From positions 1-15,532 of the forward strand of contig JARLGP010000221.1 of NCBI GenBank assembly GCA_031292735.1: a DNA stretch of 15,532 nt, read 5' to 3'. Below the pieces are notes generated by a model. That model was not told the DNA's origin, did no database searches, and saw nothing but the letters and a program-made list of their open reading frames with translations. Positions 1 through 7,098 of this stretch are shown here, in pieces (position 1 is the first letter of the stretch; each line of letters opens with the position of its first letter). A program made the position numbers and the translations under genes. The DNA comes from Holophaga sp. GTDB lineage: Bacteria > Acidobacteriota > Holophagae > Holophagales > Holophagaceae.

Positions 1-195
1 GCCCTTTCCCTCGAATCAGCGTCCCCCCTCCTACAGCTTCCGGGCGTTACGCGATAAATCCCGGGGGCCTGGGGGCAGAGCCCCCGGGAGCTTGGTGCGT
101 CGACCCGCTCTGGATGTGCCGGGCCAATACATGATGTCTAGCACACCCCCATTCGCGGCACGGGCCGCCCGGCAGCCGTTTGCGCGCCGGGACCT
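1..195. other. Left-edge non-coding stretch
   Basis: Sequence downstream of the aldolase gene that ends at 196. I see no convincing gene on either strand: the frames crossing it have no ribosome-binding site and no recognisable protein. Its only structured element is the strong GC-rich inverted repeat at 59-89, listed separately. Confidence 0.6.
59..89. terminator. GC-rich hairpin downstream of the aldolase gene
   Basis: Positions 59-68 and 80-88/89 form a 10-bp perfect stem (TCCCGGGGGC against GCCCCCGGGA) around an 11-base loop. The loop holds a competing hairpin, GGGGGC-AGA-GCCCCC at 71-85, so two mutually exclusive folds are possible. Read on the minus strand, the stem is followed by ATTTATCG, a weak U tract, about 107 bases after the aldolase stop. 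It may end the aldolase transcript. The lack of a real T-run means it could instead be a dispersed extragenic repeat. Confidence 0.5.
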
Positions 196-1152
196 TCAGG
201 CCAGGCCGGGCATGGTGAATCCGGCCTGCAGAAGATCCTGGATCAGGGCTCCGGTCTGGGTTTCGGCCAGTTCCACATAGGGCGGGCGCACCCGGCACCA
301 ATGGGGATCCTTGGCGAAGTGGGCCAGGACGGCCTTGAGGGTCGGGATCAAGGCGCCGTGGGCTTGCAGGACCTTGCGGACGCGGTCGATCCGCTCCTGG
401 AGCGCCGGAGCTTCAGGAGCGTTCCACTGGCGGTAGACCTGATCGATGGCTGCGGGGTTCACGTTCGCTCCGGCGGTGATGCAGCCGGCTCCGCCCAGGC
501 GCATGGTGCGCAGCAGAAAGATTTCGCTGCCGGCGAAGACTTCCAGGCCCTGCCCGGCGAAGGCCAGCAGCGCCTTGGTGTTCTCCCAGTCGCCCGAACT
601 GTCCTTCACGCCGGCGATGGTGCCGGGATAGGCCTTGAGCAGGCGCTCCACCAGGGACACCGGAACCGGGACTCCGGAGACCGGCGGGATATGGTACAGA
701 TAGATGCGCAGCCGGGCGTCGCCGACCCGCTGGATCACCTGGGAAAAGCTGCGGAACAGCCCTTCCTCGGACACGTCCTTGTAGTAGAACGGCGGCAGCA
801 TCAGGACCCCGTGACAGCCAAGGCCGACCGCGTGGGCCGACAGCGCCGCGGTCTCAGGCAGGGAACAGCAGCCGGTGCCGGGGATCAGCCGGGCGGCGGG
901 CACGCCGGAGGCGATCAACCCCTCAAGCAGGTCCTTGCGCTCTTCCAGCCCCAGCGAATTGGCCTCGCTGTTCGTGCCGAGCACCGCCAGGCCGGAGCAG
1001 CCGTTGGCCAGGAGCCAGGCGCAGTGGCGGTTCAAACGCTCCTGGTCCACGGCGAGGCTGGCGGTGAAGGGGGTGATCACTGGCGCCAGCACGCCCCGCA
1101 GAGGCTGGATGGGTGTCTGGGATGCTGGCACGGTCGCTTCTCCTGGTTTCAT
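196..1152 (-). CDS. DHDPS/N-acetylneuraminate-lyase family aldolase, probably acting on a 2-keto-3-deoxy acid
   Basis: 318 residues, the usual length for this class I (Schiff-base) TIM-barrel family plus a short N-terminal tail. The Schiff-base lysine is K183 in GVKDSSGD and the catalytic tyrosine is Y153 in YLYHIP. The substrate-carboxylate loop reads GTNSEA (59-64), where DapA has GTTGE. A G[ST]N-E loop is, from memory, closer to 4-hydroxy-2-oxoglutarate and L-threo-3-deoxyhexulosonate aldolases than to lysine-biosynthetic DapA. This suggests retro-aldol cleavage of a 2-keto-3-deoxy sugar acid to pyruvate plus an aldehyde, which fits the nearby IlvD/EDD-family dehydratase and sugar-acid transporter remnant. 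ATG start at 1152 with a weak GGA site. It lies 97 bp downstream of lysR on the same strand. The family is certain; the substrate is inferred. Confidence 0.88.
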   Translation of the reverse strand: MKPGEATVPASQTPIQPLRGVLAPVITPFTASLAVDQERLNRHCAWLLANGCSGLAVLGTNSEANSLGLEERKDLLEGLIASGVPAARLIPGTGCCSLPETAALSAHAVGLGCHGVLMLPPFYYKDVSEEGLFRSFSQVIQRVGDARLRIYLYHIPPVSGVPVPVSLVERLLKAYPGTIAGVKDSSGDWENTKALLAFAGQGLEVFAGSEIFLLRTMRLGGAGCITAGANVNPAAIDQVYRQWNAPEAPALQERIDRVRKVLQAHGALIPTLKAVLAHFAKDPHWCRVRPPYVELAETQTGALIQDLLQAGFTMPGLA

Positions 1153-1249
1153 CGAATTCCAAAGGAACTTATGAGTATTGGATATTTGAGTATCGAACGG
1201 ATGCCCAGGAATAAAAACCGGGGCGCTTTATGTTCACAAGAAAAAAAGA
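1153..1249 (-). promoter_or_regulatory. AT-rich promoter/operator region of the aldolase gene
   Basis: This AT-rich gap separates lysR from the aldolase gene. On the minus strand the heptamer ATACTCA occurs twice, 15 bp apart (plus-strand TGAGTAT at 1172-1178 and 1187-1193), about 1.5 helical turns. A possible sigma-70 pair is TTGTGA (1234-1239) and TTTTAT (1211-1216) with a 17-base spacer. The repeats lie between that promoter and the start codon, and the half-site resembles the AATAC arm of the dyad at 2269-2285. The repeats are seen directly; the promoter and LysR binding are inferred. Confidence 0.4.
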
Positions 1250-2197
1250 TTATCTTTCCGGCGATGGCTCAGCCCCGGCTCGGATGCGCGAGAGCTTCCG
1301 GAGGGCGATGGGCCTTTCCCTGGGAGGTTTGCCGAAAACCTCGCGGGCTTCCAGGAGGAAGGCGTCCGCCAGGGCGGCCCGGGGACCATCCGGGGCCCAC
1401 ACCAGGCCGACCCGCCTTACCGGCGGCCGTCCGGGCAAGGGCACCCGGGCGATGTCCAGGTTGCTGCTCCACATGGGGGTCCAGTCCGGGATGAGGGCCA
1501 CGCCCAGGCCCTGGCCCACCAGGGTGGCGATGGCCATCAGGCCGTCGATCTCCAGCCGCTGATGCGGGCGGATGCCCTGGTCGCGCAGGTAGCGGTCGCC
1601 CAGTTGGCCCCCCAGCACGGAGCGGTCATAGCGGATGAACGGTTCCGTCCGGAGTAGAACGTGGGGATCGGCCCCGGCCATGCTCGCGGGCGCCACCACC
1701 ACCAGCGGCTCTTCCACCAGCGCCCGCCATTCGCAGTTCTTGCCCAGGGCGAACTGGGGCTCCACCACGATGGCCGCATCCAGCGCGCCGGCACTGACCT
1801 GGCGGCACAAATCCACCGAATGGCCCAGTTCGACGAACACATTCAATTCCGGATGCTTGCCGTAGAGTCCCCGGAGCACCGGCGGCAGTACGCTGATCAT
1901 CGCGGAAATGAACACCCCAAGCCGCAGTTCGCCCAGGGACTTGCCATCGCCCGCCACCGCGCGCAGATCGCGCACGTCGCGCAGCACCGAACGGGCCCGG
2001 TCGAGGATCTTCATGCCGGCTTCGGTGGGGTGGACCGAACGCCCGGCGCGCTTGAACAGGGTCGCGCCCAGATCCAGCTCCAGCTCGTGCACCCGGGCCG
2101 CGATGGCGGCCGGGGTCAGATCCAGTCGGCGCGCGGCTTCGGCCAGGGAACCGAACTCCACCACGGCGACGAAGCTTTGTAGATAGCGAAGATCCAT
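1250..2197 (-). CDS. LysR-family transcriptional regulator
   Basis: 315 residues from the ATG at 2197, which begins MDLRYLQSF as LysR proteins usually do and follows GGAAGGGG at suitable spacing. The frame can be extended to a TTG at 2218, but that adds only MPGRGRT-like residues. The winged helix-turn-helix covers about residues 2-60 (GSLAEAARRLDLTPAAIA ... LELDLGATLFKR). The rest is a periplasmic-binding-protein-like effector domain with the expected LRLGVF, LGHSVDL, GALDAAIV and GLGVALIP segments. It lies between the aldolase gene (same strand) and the divergent dehydratase gene, the classical position for a local LysR activator responding to a pathway intermediate. Target and inducer are inferred, not visible. 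Confidence 0.93.
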   Translation of the reverse strand: MDLRYLQSFVAVVEFGSLAEAARRLDLTPAAIAARVHELELDLGATLFKRAGRSVHPTEAGMKILDRARSVLRDVRDLRAVAGDGKSLGELRLGVFISAMISVLPPVLRGLYGKHPELNVFVELGHSVDLCRQVSAGALDAAIVVEPQFALGKNCEWRALVEEPLVVVAPASMAGADPHVLLRTEPFIRYDRSVLGGQLGDRYLRDQGIRPHQRLEIDGLMAIATLVGQGLGVALIPDWTPMWSSNLDIARVPLPGRPPVRRVGLVWAPDGPRAALADAFLLEAREVFGKPPRERPIALRKLSRIRAGAEPSPER

Positions 2198-2268
2198 CGT
2201 CCTACCCCTTCCGGGCAATCAACAAAAATTTTATGGATTAAGGGTAGGGAACGCCACTGTTTATTAGG

Positions 2269-2285
2269 GTATTACAGGTGAATAC
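2269..2285. promoter_or_regulatory. Candidate LysR operator dyad
   Basis: Perfect inverted repeat GTATT-N7-AATAC in the divergent promoter region, 72 bp from the lysR start. The arm AATAC(T) recurs in the doubled ATACTCA upstream of the aldolase gene at 1172-1193. The dyad is directly visible; its assignment to this LysR protein rests on position and on the shared half-site. Confidence 0.4.
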
Positions 2286-2500
2286 TACATCTTACCCACG
2301 ATTCATTTACACCCGCGGGATGCCTGGACGCAGCGCCGGGCAGCCTTCTTCCGGGAGCCATGGAATTCTTGCCTGAGGCCTCCGCGCGCGGTCTCGCAGA
2401 GCCCGGCAAAGCTCCCCATCCAGCGATCATCCTGCTTTCCGTCCCGTCCCCACACCCACCCATTCCCAGCCGCCCCTGCGGCGGCCTGGCTGCTATGCCC

Positions 2501-2507
2501 AAGGAGG
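2501..2507 (+). promoter_or_regulatory. Ribosome-binding site that fixes the dehydratase start
   Basis: AAGGAGG, a near-consensus Shine-Dalgarno, 8 bases before the ATG at 2516. It makes 2516 the start rather than the in-frame ATGs at 2360 or 2495. Confidence 0.85.
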
Positions 2508-2515
2508 TCCGCTCC

Positions 2516-4189
2516 ATGCCCAAACGCGGCAACGAGAAAGACATGATGGAGGCCTACTACATCGGCCTGATGAGTTCCTCCGGATACCGCAAGAAAGATC
2601 TGGCCAAGCCGGTGATCGGCATCGTCAATTCCGCCACCGAGGTCAACCCCGGCCACAAGCCCTTCTACGAGCTGGTGAAGTATGTGAAGGAAGGGATCTG
2701 GGCGGCCGGCGGCACCCCGGGCGAATTCGGAGTTCCCGCCCCCTGCGACGGCATGGCCCAGGGCGCCGGCATGCATTACATCCTGCCCCAGCGCGACCTG
2801 ATTGCCGCCTCGGTGGAGGCGATGGCGGGCGCCCACGGCTTCGACGGCCTGGTCTTCCTGGGCTCCTGCGACAAGATCATCCCCGGCATGCTGATGGCGG
2901 CGGCCCAGCTCAACCTCCCGTGCCTGTTCCTGACCGCCGGGGCCATGCTGCCCTACACCGAAGACGGCAGAACCTACTGCACCAGCGATCTCAAGGAAGC
3001 CATCGGCAAGCGCAACAGCGGCGAGATCAGCGAGGAGACCTTCGACCGCTGGCGCACCCACATGTGCGCCTCCGCCGGAACCTGCTCCATGTACGGGACC
3101 GCCAACACCATGGGGGCCTTCCTGGAAGCTGCCGGCCTCGCGCCGTTCGGCTCCTCCACCATGCTGTTCTGCTCCGGGGAAAAGGGCCGGCAGGCCCGGG
3201 ACCTGGGCGAGCGCATCGTCCAGCTGGTGCGCGAGGCCAAGCCGTTCCGCCACTTCATGACCGAAGCCAACCTGGCCAACGCCATCAAGCACCTGTCCGC
3301 CAGCGGCGGCTCCACCAACGCCATCATCCACAGCCTGGCGCTGGCCAAGGTGCTGGGCTTCAAACTGACCCTGCAAGACTTCGACGCCATCCAGAGCTCG
3401 GTGCCGGTGGTGACCAAGCTCAAGCCTTCCGCCTCCCACACCATCAACGATTTCCACCTGGCCGGCGGGGTGCCTTCGGTGCTGGCCACCATCAGCGACC
3501 GCCTGGACCTGGAGGTGCCGCTGGCCGCCGAGGGCGGGACCCTGGGCGAGTTCCTGGCCGGCTACCGGGGCGTGACCGACCGCGGGGTCATCCATTCCCA
3601 GCAGGACGCCCTGGCTCCGGCCGGCTGTTTTTCCATCCTGACCGGCAATCTGGCCCCGTTGGGGGCCGTGGTCAAGAAGACCGGGGTGGAGCCGCAGATG
3701 CACCGGCACGTGGGGCCGGCGGTGGTGTTCGATTCCGAGGAGGAGGTTCGGGACTTCCTGGTGCACAAGACGGTGCAGCCGGGTTCGGTGCTGGTCATCC
3801 GCTACGAGGGGCCCAAGGGCGGGCCGGGCATGCGCGAGCTTTCCATTCCGGCGGCCATGCTGGTGGGCATGGGGCTGCACACCTCGGTGGCCATGGTCAC
3901 CGACGGGCGCTTCTCGGGCGCCACCCGCGGCCCCTGCGTCGGCCACGTGTCGCCCGAAGCCTGGGTCGGCGGCCCTTTGGCCCTGGTCCGGGACGGTGAC
4001 ATCATCGAGATCGATCTCAACAAGAATGTGCTCAATCTGGAGGTGTCCGAAGAGGAGCTCGAACGCCGGAAGGCGGACGTCAAGCGGCCCCTGCGCAAGC
4101 TGAACGGGGTCCTGGCGGCCTATCGGGCCGGCGTTTCCGGAGCGGACCAGGGGGCTGTATGGATGTACCGCGATGATTGGGAGGGGTGA
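2516..4189 (+). CDS. IlvD/EDD-family dehydratase, likely a sugar-acid (aldonate) dehydratase
   Basis: 557 residues, a normal length for the family. These enzymes remove water from 2,3-dihydroxy acids with an Fe-S cluster and Mg2+. Visible hallmarks are APCDGMAQG (75-83), GSCDKIIPG with cluster Cys118 and the metal-binding DK (119-120), [12 protein letters not shown] with cluster Cys190, [18 protein letters not shown], and [11 protein letters not shown] with the catalytic-base serine. The position where DHADs carry the first cluster cysteine (T-P-C-N) reads NPGH (44-47), so that cysteine is absent. This, with CDG before the MxQG loop, is closer to 6-phosphogluconate dehydratase (Edd) than to valine/isoleucine IlvD. 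With no ilv genes nearby but an aldolase, LysR and sugar-acid transporter remnant, dehydration of an aldonate/aldarate to a 2-keto-3-deoxy acid is more likely than branched-chain synthesis. Many databases would nevertheless label it dihydroxy-acid dehydratase. Confidence 0.88.
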   Translation: MPKRGNEKDMMEAYYIGLMSSSGYRKKDLAKPVIGIVNSATEVNPGHKPFYELVKYVKEGIWAAGGTPGEFGVPAPCDGMAQGAGMHYILPQRDLIAASVEAMAGAHGFDGLVFLGSCDKIIPGMLMAAAQLNLPCLFLTAGAMLPYTEDGRTYCTSDLKEAIGKRNSGEISEETFDRWRTHMCASAGTCSMYGTANTMGAFLEAAGLAPFGSSTMLFCSGEKGRQARDLGERIVQLVREAKPFRHFMTEANLANAIKHLSASGGSTNAIIHSLALAKVLGFKLTLQDFDAIQSSVPVVTKLKPSASHTINDFHLAGGVPSVLATISDRLDLEVPLAAEGGTLGEFLAGYRGVTDRGVIHSQQDALAPAGCFSILTGNLAPLGAVVKKTGVEPQMHRHVGPAVVFDSEEEVRDFLVHKTVQPGSVLVIRYEGPKGGPGMRELSIPAAMLVGMGLHTSVAMVTDGRFSGATRGPCVGHVSPEAWVGGPLALVRDGDIIEIDLNKNVLNLEVSEEELERRKADVKRPLRKLNGVLAAYRAGVSGADQGAVWMYRDDWEG

Positions 4190-4193
4190 CCCG

Positions 4194-4433
4194 ATGGAAC
4201 TCAGTGTGCAGACCGCCACCGTCAACATGAAACATCTGGTCATGAAGAAGACCAACGTCTGCGGTCAGCTGGCGAGCATTGCCACGCCCATCGTCATCGG
4301 CTGCATCCTGGCCTGGACCAAGTCGTTCGAACTGGCCCTGGTCTACGTCGGCGGCCTGGCCATCCTCGGGGCCTTGTCCTACCTGTTCATCGTGCAGGAT
4401 ATCCACCGGGTCGAGCTGGACCCCAAGCAGTAG
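4194..4433 (+). pseudogene. Internally deleted remnant of an MFS sugar-acid transporter (ACS family), possibly still translated
   Basis: 79 codons, ATG at 4194, four bases after the dehydratase stop and preceded by GGAGGGG, so probably translationally coupled. Residues 21-79 (NVCGQLASIATPIVIG ... ALVYVGG ... LSYLFIVQDIHRVEL) match the last two membrane helices and C-terminal tail of GudP/DgoT-like hexonate and hexarate transporters of about 430-450 residues. The first 22 residues, ending in KKTNV, resemble the cytoplasmic N-terminal tail of the same family (GudP begins ...EKRTNARY). The simplest reading is an in-frame deletion of about 350 codons joining both ends near 4254-4262. It cannot be a working 12-helix transporter. 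It could be a decaying relic or a retained two-helix membrane peptide. It ends only 7 bases before the converging kinase gene. Confidence 0.75.
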
Positions 4434-4440
4434 ATTCCCG

Positions 4441-5886
4441 CTAGGTCAGGGCCGGCAGCAGGATCCGGAAGCGGGCCCCGGCTCCGGGTTCCGAGACCAC
4501 CTGGAGCAGGCCGTCGTGCTGGTTGATGATGGCCCGGGCCATGGCCAGGCCCAGGCCGGTGCCCTTGCCCTGCCCCTTGGTGGTGAAGAAGGGGTCGAAC
4601 ATGTGGGGCAGGACATCGGCGGGGATGCCGGGGCCGGTGTCCTCCACCTCGATGAACACGTACTTTCCGCTGGGCCGGTTGTTCTCCATGGCCTCGGCTT
4701 CCGAAAGCCGGGCCAGGCCGGTGCGCAGGGTGATCCGCCCTTGGCTGCCCATGGCGTCCCGGGCGTTGATCCCCAGGTTCATGAGCACCTGCAGGATCTG
4801 GGCGGGGACGGCCAGCACCGGCGGCAGGTCCGGGTGGGCCTCGAAGCTGACCTCCAGGGATTTGGGCAAGGCGTGGCCCAGCAGGGTGACCGATTCGTGG
4901 ACCACCTGGTCGAGGCTGGTGGGGAGCGACACCGGCGCCTCCTCCTTGCCGCCCAGCCGGAGCAGGTCCCCCTTGAATTCCTTGGCCCGTTCGCAGCTCT
5001 TGGCGAGCACCGCCACGTGCCGCCGCTGGGCTTCGGTCAGCGGGCCCATGGCCAGGAGCTCCACGGCCACGCTCATGGCCGCCACCAGGTTGCCGAAGTC
5101 GTGGGTGATGCCGCCCACCATCATGCCCAGGGTCTCCATCCGCTGGCTCTGGATCAGGGCATCCTGGGCCGCGTGCAGCTCGGTGATGTCCTGGAGGATG
5201 CCCCGGCAGCGGCCGTCGCTCCAGCCCACCGTCCAGCGGGTCCACAGCCACTGGCCTCGGGCGTTCAGGATCCGGCAGTCGAATTCGGTGCGCTCCCGCT
5301 CCCGGGAAAGGGAGAACGAGGACGCGAAGCGCGGCAGGTCCTCCATGCGCACCTTGGATTTCAGGACGCCCGGGGCCTTCAACTCTTCCGCGTCGTAGCC
5401 GAGGATGTCATGCACCAGCTGGCTGAACAGCCAGGTGTCGTCCAGGTTGTTCCAGTACCAGGGCACCACCTTGGCCACCCGGGTCGCCTCGGTGAGGGTC
5501 AGCCGGACGTCCAGCTCGTGCAGGGCCCGGCGGATGGACGATGGCAGCCGCTTGAGGTTGGACTTGAGCACGTAGTCGGTGGCGCCGATCTGCATGCAGT
5601 CCACCGCCATGTCCTCGCCCATGGCCCCGGACACGAAGATGAAGGGCAGCTCCGGGCGGCACTGGCGCACGGCGGCCAGGGCGCGGACCCCATCGTAGGC
5701 CGGGAGCGAGTAGTCGGACAGCACGATCCGGATGGCCGGGTCGTGCATGGCGTTCAGGTAGTCTTCCTGGTTGTCCACCTGGACGACCATCAGGTTCCGG
5801 AACTCCTCCTGGAGCATCGCCCGGATGAGCAGGGCGTCATTGGCGGAATCTTCCAGGTGCAGGATCTTCAACGATTCGGCGGGCAT
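4441..5886 (-). CDS. Receiver-PAS-histidine kinase hybrid (soluble)
   Basis: 481 residues with no membrane segment. An N-terminal receiver domain (about 6-125) has acidic E12/D13, phospho-acceptor D58 in VLSDYSLP and K108 in DYVLKSN. A PAS domain (about 135-240) ends in the typical GILQDITELHAA. The kinase core has the H-box GITHDFGNLV with H262, N-box N370/N374 in LMNLGINARDAM, G1 DTGPGIP, F-box MFDPFFTTKG and G2 GTGLGLAMA. The HDFGNL H-box resembles the NtrB-like group (HDFNNLL). Last gene of the signalling operon; it starts 12 bp after the preceding kinase stop. A receiver at the N-terminus means this kinase is probably controlled by phosphoryl transfer from an upstream kinase as well as by its PAS ligand. 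No output domain. Confidence 0.9.
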   Translation of the reverse strand: MPAESLKILHLEDSANDALLIRAMLQEEFRNLMVVQVDNQEDYLNAMHDPAIRIVLSDYSLPAYDGVRALAAVRQCRPELPFIFVSGAMGEDMAVDCMQIGATDYVLKSNLKRLPSSIRRALHELDVRLTLTEATRVAKVVPWYWNNLDDTWLFSQLVHDILGYDAEELKAPGVLKSKVRMEDLPRFASSFSLSRERERTEFDCRILNARGQWLWTRWTVGWSDGRCRGILQDITELHAAQDALIQSQRMETLGMMVGGITHDFGNLVAAMSVAVELLAMGPLTEAQRRHVAVLAKSCERAKEFKGDLLRLGGKEEAPVSLPTSLDQVVHESVTLLGHALPKSLEVSFEAHPDLPPVLAVPAQILQVLMNLGINARDAMGSQGRITLRTGLARLSEAEAMENNRPSGKYVFIEVEDTGPGIPADVLPHMFDPFFTTKGQGKGTGLGLAMARAIINQHDGLLQVVSEPGAGARFRILLPALT

Positions 5887-5898
5887 GAGGGCTCCGGA

Positions 5899-7098
5899 TC
5901 ACGGTTGCTGGGGTTGCCCGGCCTTGTGGGGCAAGGCGATGAAGAAGGCGGCGCCCTGGTCCGGGGTTCCTTCGGCCCAGATCCGGCCTCCGTGGCGGCT
6001 GACGATCCGGTGGACGTTGGCCAGGCCGATGCCGGTGCCCTCGAACTCGTCCTGCCGGTGCAGCCGCTGGAACACGCCGAACAGCTTGTGCGAGTAGGCG
6101 GGGTCGAACCCCGCGCCGTTGTCGCGGATCACGAACCCGGTCTCATCGGCCAGGCCCGGGATGGGCTGGACCTGGATCACCGCCTCGGCCCGGCCGCGGG
6201 TGAACTTCAGGGCGTTGCCCACCAGGTTCTGCAGCACCAGCCGGGCCAGGGTGGGGTCGCACTGCAGCGGCGGCAGGGGCTCCACCTGCCATTGCACCTT
6301 GCGGCAGGACCACTCGTCCCGGAATTCCTCGATCACCAGGTCGAGCATCGGGTTCACCGCGATCTCCTGCACGTGCAGCTCGGCCCGGCCCAGGCGGGAA
6401 AACGACAGCAGGGCGTCCACCAGCTGCTCCATCCGCACGTTGGCGGCCTGGGCCACCTGCAGGAAATGGGTCCCTTCCGGGTCCAGGCCGGTCCCCAGGT
6501 GGTGCTCCAGCAGGTTCAGGAAGCCGCCCATGTGGCGCAGGGGGGCCCGCAGGTCGTGGGAGACGGAATAGGCGAAGGTCTCCAGCTCCTTGTTGGCGGC
6601 TTCCAGTTCCCGGGTGCGCTCGCCCACCCGCTGTTCCAGCTCCTGCACCTTCTTGTTCAGCTTCAGGAACAGGGCCTCGTTGTGCTGGCGCAGGAAGTCC
6701 AGCTCCTGGACCGGCGGCCGGAGCTCCGCCCCGCGCGCCAGCAGGCTGCGGACCGCGTCCAGCAGGACGGCGGGTTCCTGGGGCTTGACGAGGAACCGGT
6801 CCGCGCCGGCGCCCAGGGCCAGGGCCTCGTCCTTGGGGTCGGTGTAGGTGGCGGTATAGATGATGATGGGGATGGCCTGCAGGTTCGGATCCAGCCTCAT
6901 GCGCCGGCAGAACTCGAAGCCGTCCATCTCCGGCATGAGGATGTCCGAGATCACCAGGGCAGGCGGCTGACGGCGGGCCAGGTCCAGCGCGGCCGCCCCG
7001 TTGTCGGCCGAAAGGGTCGGATAGCCCTGGGCCTGGAACAGGCATTCCAGCAGGTAGCGGTTCTCCGCCCGGTCATCGACGATCAGGAGGGTGCTCAT
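5899..7098 (-). CDS. Receiver-histidine kinase hybrid with coiled-coil linker
   Basis: 399 residues from the ATG at 7098, which overlaps the stop of the preceding receiver gene (ATGA) and has GGGAGG upstream. The frame stays open to 7182 but that part is the preceding gene in another frame. Receiver (3-120): DD8-9, D52 in ISDILMPEMDG, K105 in FLVKP. A predicted coiled coil (about 130-173, LNKKVQELEQRVGERTREL) leads into the H-box FAYSVSHDLRAPLRHM with H181. The ATPase has N291/N295 (NLVGNALKF), DNGAGFD, LFGVFQRLH and GTGIGLA. This H-box and the FQRLH form are typical of the phytochrome-like kinase group. Soluble, with no sensor domain of its own, so input presumably comes through the receiver. 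Confidence 0.91.
   Translation of the reverse strand: MSTLLIVDDRAENRYLLECLFQAQGYPTLSADNGAAALDLARRQPPALVISDILMPEMDGFEFCRRMRLDPNLQAIPIIIYTATYTDPKDEALALGAGADRFLVKPQEPAVLLDAVRSLLARGAELRPPVQELDFLRQHNEALFLKLNKKVQELEQRVGERTRELEAANKELETFAYSVSHDLRAPLRHMGGFLNLLEHHLGTGLDPEGTHFLQVAQAANVRMEQLVDALLSFSRLGRAELHVQEIAVNPMLDLVIEEFRDEWSCRKVQWQVEPLPPLQCDPTLARLVLQNLVGNALKFTRGRAEAVIQVQPIPGLADETGFVIRDNGAGFDPAYSHKLFGVFQRLHRQDEFEGTGIGLANVHRIVSRHGGRIWAEGTPDQGAAFFIALPHKAGQPQQP

Larger units (their letters stand above)
2198..2515. promoter_or_regulatory. Divergent lysR / dehydratase intergenic region
   Basis: 318 bases. The lysR-proximal half is AT-rich and holds a perfect dyad, GTATT-N7-AATAC at 2269-2285, a candidate LysR site. 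On the minus strand TAAAAT (2228-2233) is a plausible -10 for lysR, but I see no good -35. The dehydratase-proximal half (about 2310-2515) is GC-rich and contains a perfect 6-bp stem with a 5-base loop, GCCGCC/GGCGGC at 2469-2485, just upstream of the ribosome-binding site. The dehydratase frame stays open back to 2360, but that segment is Pro-rich, unlike the family, and its ATG has no well-spaced ribosome site. I treat it as untranslated leader of about 200 bases. Confidence 0.5.

Noticed and set aside
2198..2218. TTG start of the LysR gene seven codons upstream
   Set aside because: The ATG at 2197 begins with the conserved MDLRYLQSF and has its own ribosome site, which the longer form would make part of the coding region.
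2360..2515. In-frame N-terminal extension of the dehydratase by 52 residues
   Set aside because: Pro-rich and unlike the family; its ATG has GGGAG only 2 bases away, while the ATG at 2516 has AAGGAGG at ideal spacing and gives the family's usual length.
2303..4255. A 650-codon minus-strand open frame opposite the dehydratase
   Set aside because: The plus-strand frame carries every hallmark of the IlvD/EDD family; this one is a His/Gln/Gly-rich shadow.
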